Assembly: GCA_001603275.1 (NCBI GenBank)
Contig: LUYM01000011.1
Location: 48,931 to 112,930 of the forward strand
From: Actinomycetales bacterium Actino_02
GTDB taxonomy: Bacteria > Actinomycetota > Actinomycetes > Propionibacteriales > Propionibacteriaceae
Direction of reading: 5' to 3'
DNA: 64,000 nt
Position 1 is the stretch's first letter. Each line of letters starts with the position of its first letter. This document shows, in pieces, positions 57,031 to 64,000 of the stretch. A model generated the notes under the pieces. That model made no database searches, was not told the DNA's origin, and worked only from the letters and a program-made list of their open reading frames with translations. The position numbers were made by a program, and so were the translations under genes.

Positions 57031-57388
57031 CTTGTTGCGCGGGTCGGGCAGTCACCCGCATAGGGGACAATGGTCGTCGCTCGATAGGGCTACAAACCCA
57101 ATCTCTCAACATCGACTCTAGAGTGGTGAAAATCGGATCCGATCCCTTTTGTGGTCGTGGATTCGGCCCGGCGGGATTGAGGTCGGGGTGGCATGAGGGT
57201 TCCCTCTCGTCCGCGCCAGAGCGTCCGGTGCCCACCTGCTAAGGCGCCACTGTGGGTGGCGAAAGGCCTAGTCAAAGTGGCATTTGCGGCCGCTGCTCAC
57301 CCGGTATTCGGGCGAGTTGTCGGACCCTTTCGTCGATGGTGGCGCTCCCGCCGGGGCCCAACTGGGGTATTCGTGGGGCCTGTGAAAA

Positions 57389-57408
57389 TGTCCCCCAGTC
57401 GGGGGACA
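57389..57408. repeat. GTCCCC-type palindrome
   Basis: TGTCCCCC and its complement GGGGGACA flank AGTC. It is followed 11 bp later by a looser copy (GTCCC...GGGGGAC), related to the REP-like family. Confidence 0.55.
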
Positions 57409-57472
57409 AAATGACTGTCCCTCTATTGGGGGACTGGCGAATTCGATGATTTCCCACGGCTGAGGAATGACT

Positions 57473-57478
57473 TAGGCT
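57473..57478 (+). promoter_or_regulatory. Possible -10 box TAGGCT of the adhesin gene
   Basis: It predicts a start near 57485 and a leader of about 73 nt carrying the 57488-57518 hairpin. Confidence 0.35.
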
Positions 57479-57487
57479 CCACCTCGT

Positions 57488-57518
57488 TGACCTGCCCGGA
57501 GGGGCCGTAGGCAGGTCA
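57488..57518 (+). promoter_or_regulatory. Leader hairpin of the adhesin gene
   Basis: TGACCTGCC pairs exactly with GGCAGGTCA around a 13-nt loop, 40 bp before the start codon. No T-run follows, so it is not an obvious terminator. Confidence 0.4.
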
Positions 57519-57557
57519 GCATGATCCCTGGTTTTACGGCCCCATTGAGGTCGGATG

Positions 57558-60500
57558 ATGGCGCTCATTCCCTCAGGTGACTTTGCCTTGCCCTGCCCTG
57601 CGAAGGGTCTGCGGAACGGCTTTGCCCTGCTCATGAGCCTGCTGTTGGCCGTCGGGGCGATTGTCTATGGACCAGCTGCTCCCGCACAGGCGGCAGCAGG
57701 CGATATTCGTTGCGGTAGCACGTACATCTATGGCCTGCGAGTCGGGGCCAACAACAACACCGACAACGCTTCGCTGCTGCGGTTCACCGCAACCAGCGGG
57801 ACGTGGGGCCAGATCGGCAGCTTCACCAGCGGCACTGCCGCGCTGAATGCGCTCGGCATCGATGCCGCCGGCGATCTCGCCTATGCCATGGGTCCGGCCG
57901 CCAACGGTGGCGCGAACATGTACCTCTACCGGGACAGCAGCGGTGCCGGTGACGCCGCGGTGGCGTTGAACGGGTTCAACACCGGGATCGGCTCCTTCCT
58001 GGCCGGCGCTGTCGATCCGACCACTGGCCTGTACTGGGTGGGCGGCATGGCGTCCACCACGGCCTTCTGGGCCTACTCGATCAACCCGTCCACCAAGGCG
58101 GTCACCTTCCGGTTCAACGTCACCGTGCCGTCCGGCTCCAACGCCGACATGGCCTTCGACTCTCAGGGCAATCTGTACCTGGCCGTGTCGCCGGACAACG
58201 CCAAGGGTGAGGTTCGGCTCTACACCGCCGACGCGCTGACCCGCACCGACCCGCCGGGCGTCACCCTCTCCAGCCTGGACGCCTCCAGCGGCGGCTACCC
58301 GGGCATGGCCTTCGCCTCCGACGGCTTCCTCTACCTGTCCTCCGGCAGTGCGCTGAAGAAGGCGCGTCCCTCGACCGGCGTGGTGGAGCAGACGATCACC
58401 ACGAACTACAACAACCGCCTGTCCGATCTGGGCTCCTGCGCGACGCCGACGGTCGTCTACGCACTCCAGAAGAACGTGGTCAGCCGCAAGGCCAGCACCG
58501 ATCAGTTCACCCTGACCATGACCGGCACCAAGGTCAGCAAGTCCGCCACCACGACCGGCACTGCGACCGGCCTGCAGAGTGCGGTGGCCGGACCGGTACT
58601 GGTGATCGCCGGCGAGAGCTACCAGATGGCCGAAGCGGCCAGCGGTACCACGAACCTGAGCAACTACCTCAGCTCCTACAGCTGCACCGGGGCACGGACC
58701 GGGACGACCACGGGCACCGGTACGTCCTTCGCCCTGACCGCCCCCGCCGCCGACGACGACGGCAAGGGCGACAACATCACCTGCACCTTCACCAATGAGG
58801 CCAAGAGCCCGGCGATCCAGGTCGTGAAGAACGCCGTGGGAGCCCCCAGCAAGGCCGGTGACAAGGTGAAATACACCTTCACGGTGACCAACACCGGTAA
58901 TCGGGTGCTGACCGGCATCGCGCTGAGCGATCCCAAGCTCGCCCCGGCCACCCTGTCCTGCCCGGCCACGACGCTGGATCCGGGCAAGTCGATGGACTGC
59001 ACGTCAACGGCCGACTACACCGTGCTGCAGTCCGAGATCGAGGCCGGCAAGGTGTCCAACACGGTGTCGGTGGTGGCAACGCCGCCGACCGGCGAGGGTG
59101 CAGCCGGCTCGGTCACCGACACCGACACCGTCGAGGTGACCATCACCCGCACGCCGCAGCTAAAGCTGGTCAAGACACTGACCAGCGGCAACCCGTTCAT
59201 GGTCGGTGACACGCTGACCTACGCCTTCACGCTGACCAACACCGGCAATGTCCAGGTCACCGGCGCGGGAGTGGACGATCCACTGCTGACCGGAGAGAGC
59301 TGCCAGGCGACCACGCTGGCCCCCGGCGCCTCCACCACCTGCACGGCCAACCCCTACTCGGTCACCGCCGCCGATGTCAGCGCCGGCAAGGTGGTCAACA
59401 CCGCCAGCGTTACCGGCACCAGCACGGCCGGCGCGGCGAAGCTCGACCCGGCCTCGGCCAACCAGGTGATCACGAAGCTCGGCACCGTCCCGACCGCAGG
59501 GGACGACGCGGCCTCCACCAAGCAGAACATCGATGCCACGATCAACCTGCTGGCCAACGATGCGGCGGGGACCTCGGGGACCGGCGAGAAGTACTCGCTG
59601 GTGCCGTCCTCGCTGGTCTTCACCGACGCCGATGCGGCTAGTGACGGCAAGAGCCTGACCGTGGCCGGCCAGGGCAGTTACACCATCGACGCGTCCGGAG
59701 TGCTCACCTTCGACCCGCTGCCCGGCTTCAGTGGCACCGCGACGCCGGTGCACTACCGGGTGACCGACTCGCACGGACTGACGGCCAACGCCACGGTGAC
59801 CCTCACCGTGACCGCGATCGTGCCTGACGCCAAGAACGACACCGGCTCGACTGGCTACCGCTCGCCGACCACCGTCGATCTGGTTGCCAATGACTCGGCC
59901 GGGGACTCCTCGGCCCCGCTGGTGCCGAGCAGCGTAGTCTTCACCGCTGCTGCGGCCACCGACGGCGGTAAGTCGCTGACCACTGCCCAGGGCAGCTACT
60001 CCATCGACAACTCCGGCGTGGTCACCTTCGCCCCGGCAGCCGGCTTCGTCGGCACGGCCGGCCCGGTCGGCTACCGAATCGCCGATACCAACCAGAGCAC
60101 CGACACCGCGACCCTGACCATCACCGTGGTTGGTCCGCCGGCACCAGCCGCGTCCAACGACTCGGGCTCCGGCCTGCAGAATCAGGACGTCACCGTCGAG
60201 GTGCTGGCCAATGACCACGCCAGTGGCACGGCCACCCTGAATCCGGCCTCGGTCCGGCTGCTGGGGACGGGTGTGTCCACCGACGGCAAGACCCTGGCGA
60301 CCAGCGAGGGCACCTGGCTCGTCGGCACCGACGGCAGGATCACCTTCGACCCGGCGGCTGCCTTCTCGGGCACCGCGACCGCAGTGACCTATCAGGTTGC
60401 CGACGACCTCGGTCAGACGTCCACCGCAACCCTCACTGTGTCGATCGCGGCAGTGGTACCCAGTGCGGCCGATGACGTGGTCGCCGTCCCATACCGCCAC

Positions 60501-63500
60501 CTGGCAACGCTGAACCCGCTGGTCAATGACTCCGGCAACCCCTCCGCCGCACTGGTGGACGCCAGCCTGGCCCTCACCGATTCGGACGCCGCGGACGGCA
60601 GCCTGAGTGTGTCCGGCAAGGGCACCTGGACGGTTGCGGGCAGCCAGGTCACCTTCACCCCCGTCGCCGGCTTCAGTGGGACGGTGAGCACCGGCTACCG
60701 GGTGGCCGATACCAACGGCACGGTGGCCTCAGCCACCCTCACAGTGAGTGTGGGGACGGCCCCGACCGCGGCCGCGGATGCCGGCACCGGACTGCAGAAC
60801 CAGAACATCACCGTGGACGTCCTGGCCAACGACGTCCCCGGCAGCGACGGCGACGGGCATTCGGGCAGCTTCGATGCCGGTTCGGTGCAGCTGGATGCGT
60901 CCACCGGAGCAGGCACCTTCCGGATCGAGGACGACCAGCGGATCACCTTCGATCCCGATCCGTCCTTCGTGGGTGAGGCGAAGCTGGCCTACACCGTCAC
61001 CGACTCCTTCGGCAATGCTGCCGCGTCGACCGTCAGCTTCACCGTGGTCGGGGTCACGCCGCAGGCTGCGGACGACACTGCCCACGCCGGTTACGCCCAT
61101 TCGGTCACGGCGCCGGTCCTGGACAACGACCTGATCGGCGACGCCAGCGCCCCGCTGGACGCGTTCAGTGTGGTCCTGCTCGGTGCGGGCGGGACGACCG
61201 GCAAGAGCCTGGTCACCGCCGACGGCAGCTACACCGTGGACGGCACCTCCGGTGCGGTCACCTTCACCCCGGCGCCCGGCTTCTCCGGGCAGGCGAGCCC
61301 GGTCCGCTACCGGGTTGCCGACCTGAACGGCACCACCACGACGGCCACACTGACCGTCACCATCGGCGCCGCCCCCAACGCAGCCGACGATTTCGGCAGC
61401 ACCAAACAGGGCCAGCCGACGACGGTCGATCCGCTCGACAATGACACTGCCGGCGATGACGGCGCCGGCGTCCCGGGCAGCTTGATCCCGGCCACTGTGA
61501 TGTTCACCGACGCTGCGGCCACCGACGGCGGCAAGACGCTGGTCGTCCCCGGCCAGGGCACCTGGACGATCGGCACCGATCACCTGGTCGAGTTCGTCCC
61601 GGAGCCGTCCTTCACCGGCACCGCTCGGGTGGACTACCAGATCACCGATGCGCAGCTGAACTCCGACACGGCCACCATCACGGTGACGATCGCCGCCGTC
61701 ACCCCGTCGGCAACCGATGATGCCGGGCACACGCCGTACCTGACCCCGGTCACCACTGACGTGGCCGGCAACGACACGGCCGGCGACGAGGATCTCCCGC
61801 TGGTCGCAGCCAGCGTGCGGTTCACCGACTCGGCAGCCACTGATGCCGGCACCCGGCTCAGCACCAGCCAGGGCGCCTGGAGTGTGCAGGCCGACGGCCG
61901 CGTCCGGTTCGTCCCGGCCGACGGCTTCTCCGGGGTGGCCACGACGGCCTACCGGATCAGCGACAGCAACGGCACTCCGGCCACCGCGAATCTGACCATC
62001 ACTGTTGGCGCGGCCCCGGTGGTGAACACTGACGCAACCACCACCCAGCAGAATGTGGACGCCTCGCTGGCAGTTCTGTCCAACGACGTGGCCGGTGATG
62101 ACGGTGCCGGTGGGCACGGCACTCTGGCCGCGGACAGTGTGAAGTTCATCGCATCCGAGGCCACCGACGCGGGCAAGAAGCTGGTTGTCGACGGCCAGGG
62201 CACCTGGGCCATCGCGGCCAACGGCCGGGTCACCTTCGACCCTGAAGCTACCTTCCTGGGCACGGCGGCAACCAGCTATCGGGTCACCGACTCCTTCGGC
62301 AATGCGGCCACCGCGATCGTCTCGGTCATGGTGACCCCGGTACGGCCGCAGCCGGTCGACGATCACGCGACGACCGGTTACCGCACAGCGGTGAGCGTTG
62401 ATCTGCTCGCCAATGATCACCCCGGCGCCGACTCTGCGGCCCTGGTGCCGAGCAGCGTCCGGCTGCTGGCCAGCGGCGCCACCGACGGTGGCACGGCGCT
62501 CACCGTTCCCGGCGAGGGCGACTACCGAGCCGTCGATGGGGTGGTCACCTTCACCCCCGCCGCCGGCTTCACGGGTCTGACCAGTGCGATCATCTACCAG
62601 GTCACCGATACCAACGGCACCGCGGCCACCGCCGTGCTGCAGCTCGAGGTCACCGCTCCGGCTGCCCCGAGTGCGACCGACGACGCCGCGCACACCCCGT
62701 ACGCCACTGCGGTAACGGCGGACGTCCTGGCCAACGACCACGCCGGTGCGCTGGCCACGCTGCAGCCGGGTTCGGTCCTGCTGATCGGCGCGGACGCAAC
62801 CGACGCGGGCAAGACCCTCGTCCTGGACGGGGTCGGCACCTTCAGCGTCGGCGCTGACGGTGTGGTCACCTTCACCGCAGCCGACGGCTTCTCCGGTGCG
62901 GTCCCGCCGGTCAGCTACCAGGTCGCCGACGAGCTCGGGCAGACCGCCCACGCGTCCCTGTCCGTGCAGGTCGGCAGGCCGCCGCACGCGCAGGACGATA
63001 CGGCCTCGACGGCGCAGAACATCACCGTCGGACTCCCGCTGCTCGCCAACGACGCCGCCGGCGACGACGGCCTCGGTGCGGTCGGCGAGCTGAAGCCGGC
63101 ATCGGTGGCGTTCACTTCCGGCTCCGCTCAGGATGACGGCAAGCGCCTGGTGGTTTCCGGTGAGGGCACCTGGACCATTGCGTCCGACGGCTCCGCGGGC
63201 TTCGATCCGCTGCCTTCCTTCGTCGGGATCACGTCGGCGGTCGGCTATCGGGTCACCGACTCCTTCGGCAACACCGCGGACGCGCTGGCTTCGGTCACCG
63301 TGACCGCGATCACTCCGACTGCCCATGACGATGCGGGACACGGCGCTTTCGGCCATTCGGTCGAACTCGACGTGACCGCCAACGATGCTCCCGGTGCCGC
63401 CTCGGCACCGCTGGAGCCCAGCAGTGTCGCCTTCACCGACCCTGCTGCCACGAACGACCGGCGCGAGCTCAGCGTCGCCGGCGAAGGCACCTACCGGATC

Positions 63501-64000
63501 GACTCGTCGACCGGCGCGGTGACTTTCACCCCTGTGTCGGGCTTCCAAGGCCCGACGACTCCGGTCGAGTACCGGGTTTCCGACAGCAACAACACCCAAG
63601 CGCGTGCGCTGATCAGAATCACCAGCGGATTTCCCCCCTCCGCCGTTGATGACTCTGCTCACGGGGCTTTCGGACACTCGGTGGTCGTCGGAGTACTGAG
63701 CAACGACACCGCTGGCGATGACGGCGACGGCGATCTGGGTGCACTGGTGGCGGCCAGTGTCGTCCTGGACGCCGACGCCGCCACCGCCGCGGGCAGGAAG
63801 TTGGCCACCGAGGATGGCACCTGGACCGTCGATCCCTCCACCGGCGCGATCAGTTTCGCTCCGGCCGACGGTTTCTCCGGTGCCACCTCGGTGGACTACT
63901 CCGTCACCGACAGCTTCGGCAACGCGGCGTCGGCGTCTGTGTCGGTTGTGGTTGGTCAGGGTCCGGTGACGGTGCCGGATGCGGTGACGACGACTCCGCA
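57558..64000 (+). CDS. Giant secreted adhesin-like protein with CshA-type repeats (3' end outside window)
   Basis: At least 2147 residues, still open at the window edge. A signal peptide (about residues 1-48, hydrophobic LLMSLLLAVGAIVYG then PAQAAAG) is followed by a beta-propeller-like repeat region (to about 290), a prealbumin-like domain (about 300-415), two DUF11/DUF7507-type domains (VKYTFTVTNTGNRVLTGI and LTYAFTLTNTGNVQVTGA; about 416-640) and then CshA-type fibril repeats of 98-112 aa with consensus LANDxAGD, SVxF, GxGTWTI, VTFxPxxGFxGT, YRVTDSxGN. Such proteins form long surface stalks for adhesion. ATG 57558 has GAGG seven bases upstream; 57555 is also possible. A cell-wall anchor would lie beyond the window. 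Thr/Ser richness makes it a candidate O-mannosylation client (inference). Confidence 0.88.
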   Translation, partial: MALIPSGDFALPCPAKGLRNGFALLMSLLLAVGAIVYGPAAPAQAAAGDIRCGSTYIYGLRVGANNNTDNASLLRFTATSGTWGQIGSFTSGTAALNALGIDAAGDLAYAMGPAANGGANMYLYRDSSGAGDAAVALNGFNTGIGSFLAGAVDPTTGLYWVGGMASTTAFWAYSINPSTKAVTFRFNVTVPSGSNADMAFDSQGNLYLAVSPDNAKGEVRLYTADALTRTDPPGVTLSSLDASSGGYPGMAFASDGFLYLSSGSALKKARPSTGVVEQTITTNYNNRLSDLGSCATPTVVYALQKNVVSRKASTDQFTLTMTGTKVSKSATTTGTATGLQSAVAGPVLVIAGESYQMAEAASGTTNLSNYLSSYSCTGARTGTTTGTGTSFALTAPAADDDGKGDNITCTFTNEAKSPAIQVVKNAVGAPSKAGDKVKYTFTVTNTGNRVLTGIALSDPKLAPATLSCPATTLDPGKSMDCTSTADYTVLQSEIEAGKVSNTVSVVATPPTGEGAAGSVTDTDTVEVTITRTPQLKLVKTLTSGNPFMVGDTLTYAFTLTNTGNVQVTGAGVDDPLLTGESCQATTLAPGASTTCTANPYSVTAADVSAGKVVNTASVTGTSTAGAAKLDPASANQVITKLGTVPTAGDDAASTKQNIDATINLLANDAAGTSGTGEKYSLVPSSLVFTDADAASDGKSLTVAGQGSYTIDASGVLTFDPLPGFSGTATPVHYRVTDSHGLTANATVTLTVTAIVPDAKNDTGSTGYRSPTTVDLVANDSAGDSSAPLVPSSVVFTAAAATDGGKSLTTAQGSYSIDNSGVVTFAPAAGFVGTAGPVGYRIADTNQSTDTATLTITVVGPPAPAASNDSGSGLQNQDVTVEVLANDHASGTATLNPASVRLLGTGVSTDGKTLATSEGTWLVGTDGRITFDPAAAFSGTATAVTYQVADDLGQTSTATLTVSIAAVVPSAADDVVAVPYRHLATLNPLVNDSGNPSAALVDASLALTDSDAADGSLSVSGKGTWTVAGSQVTFTPVAGFSGTVSTGYRVADTNGTVASATLTVSVGTAPTAAADAGTGLQNQNITVDVLANDVPGSDGDGHSGSFDAGSVQLDASTGAGTFRIEDDQRITFDPDPSFVGEAKLAYTVTDSFGNAAASTVSFTVVGVTPQAADDTAHAGYAHSVTAPVLDNDLIGDASAPLDAFSVVLLGAGGTTGKSLVTADGSYTVDGTSGAVTFTPAPGFSGQASPVRYRVADLNGTTTTATLTVTIGAAPNAADDFGSTKQGQPTTVDPLDNDTAGDDGAGVPGSLIPATVMFTDAAATDGGKTLVVPGQGTWTIGTDHLVEFVPEPSFTGTARVDYQITDAQLNSDTATITVTIAAVTPSATDDAGHTPYLTPVTTDVAGNDTAGDEDLPLVAASVRFTDSAATDAGTRLSTSQGAWSVQADGRVRFVPADGFSGVATTAYRISDSNGTPATANLTITVGAAPVVNTDATTTQQNVDASLAVLSNDVAGDDGAGGHGTLAADSVKFIASEATDAGKKLVVDGQGTWAIAANGRVTFDPEATFLGTAATSYRVTDSFGNAATAIVSVMVTPVRPQPVDDHATTGYRTAVSVDLLANDHPGADSAALVPSSVRLLASGATDGGTALTVPGEGDYRAVDGVVTFTPAAGFTGLTSAIIYQVTDTNGTAATAVLQLEVTAPAAPSATDDAAHTPYATAVTADVLANDHAGALATLQPGSVLLIGADATDAGKTLVLDGVGTFSVGADGVVTFTAADGFSGAVPPVSYQVADELGQTAHASLSVQVGRPPHAQDDTASTAQNITVGLPLLANDAAGDDGLGAVGELKPASVAFTSGSAQDDGKRLVVSGEGTWTIASDGSAGFDPLPSFVGITSAVGYRVTDSFGNTADALASVTVTAITPTAHDDAGHGAFGHSVELDVTANDAPGAASAPLEPSSVAFTDPAATNDRRELSVAGEGTYRIDSSTGAVTFTPVSGFQGPTTPVEYRVSDSNNTQARALIRITSGFPPSAVDDSAHGAFGHSVVVGVLSNDTAGDDGDGDLGALVAASVVLDADAATAAGRKLATEDGTWTVDPSTGAISFAPADGFSGATSVDYSVTDSFGNAASASVSVVVGQGPVTVPDAVTTTP
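59490..64000 (+). repeat. Tandem array of 14 complete CshA-type repeats plus the start of a 15th
   Basis: Units of about 300-340 bp begin near 59490, 59821, 60133, 60457, 60751, 61051, 61366, 61696, 62011, 62341, 62656, 62971, 63311, 63631 and 63957. They differ in sequence but keep LAND/LxND, GTW or GSY, TFxP and GYRV/YRVTD positions. Two subtypes mostly alternate (see findings). Confidence 0.85.

Larger units (their letters stand above)
57031..57554. other. 525-bp non-coding region before the giant adhesin gene
   Basis: No supported ORF. It holds further GTCCCC-type palindromes, an ATCGGATCCGAT palindrome near 57133, a TAGGCT -10-like box (57473-57478) and a hairpin just before the adhesin start. 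Confidence 0.5.

Noticed and set aside
57193..57414. 73-aa open frame in the region before the adhesin gene
   Set aside because: Arg/Pro/Ser-rich random-looking translation crossing palindromes; no motif and only a weak ribosome-binding site.
60729..63677. 982-aa open frame on the minus strand inside the adhesin repeats (and a 446-aa one at 59160-60500)
   Set aside because: It is antisense to the repeat array; the periodic Val/Gly/Arg-rich composition is what the reverse frame of these repeats must give, and there is no ribosome-binding site or known motif.

Overview
The window is a contiguous stretch of a high-GC Gram-positive chromosome, most likely an actinobacterium of the Propionibacteriaceae or a close relative (inference). 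The signs are the GC-rich sequence, many GTG starts, very short intergenic gaps, a eukaryotic-type UDP-glucose pyrophosphorylase, a protein O-mannosyltransferase, an Eis-like acetyltransferase, a SepX/GlpR-type divisome protein and mycobacteria-like gene order around the formyl-THF cyclo-ligase. About 55 protein genes, two canonical tRNAs (Arg-CCT, Ala-CGC) and one odd Gln-type tRNA are visible. Fourteen genes start exactly 6-7 nt after a TANNNT -10 box, which suggests that leaderless transcription is common here.

Layout. 1-7100: 3' end of a thioredoxin; a rare fusion of a P-loop kinase-like domain to a GH13 sucrose-phosphorylase-like domain; a two-component operon with a small membrane protein; a GT87 membrane glycosyltransferase whose end overlaps tRNA-Arg. 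7.2-14.3 kb: a candidate small RNA, UDP-glucose pyrophosphorylase, a minus-strand set (SAF protein, FmdB-type zinc ribbon, 5-formyl-THF cyclo-ligase) and a divergent set (MoeA/gephyrin-like Glp, RimJ-like GNAT, SepX/GlpR-like membrane protein, second GNAT, 59-aa membrane peptide). The two sets share one 17-bp bidirectional promoter. 14.3-18.1 kb: pyruvate carboxylase, followed by REP-like palindromes.

18.1-26.8 kb: TetR regulator divergent from a class II aldolase / APH-type kinase / GlpD-like dehydrogenase cassette; ferritin; DUF1304 protein; Eis-like acetyltransferase; a secreted esterase with a structured, terminator-bearing leader; an IS-like scar beside tRNA-Ala. 26.8-32.9 kb: a self-regulated TetR - HlyD - ABC ATPase - FtsX permease export operon and a YdcF-like protein. 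33-42.6 kb: cold-shock protein, CrtO-like acyltransferase divergent from a GT2 glycosyltransferase, AzlC/AzlD amino-acid exporter, flavin/PNPOx-like protein, uracil/xanthine permease, a TreS-like GH13 enzyme and protein O-mannosyltransferase.

42.7-57 kb is housekeeping: rsmI-tatD-rsmA-ispE, an MFS transporter and TetR regulator, then a Gln-type tRNA, an FRG-domain protein and a DUF2510/DUF4190/Ltp-repeat protein (possible phage-related accessory patch), then glmU-prs, two tandem PIG-V-like membrane mannosyltransferases, rplY (L25/CTC) and pth. From 57.6 kb to the window end runs a giant secreted adhesin-like protein with 14 complete CshA-type repeats in a largely alternating two-type order. 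It is cut by the window edge.
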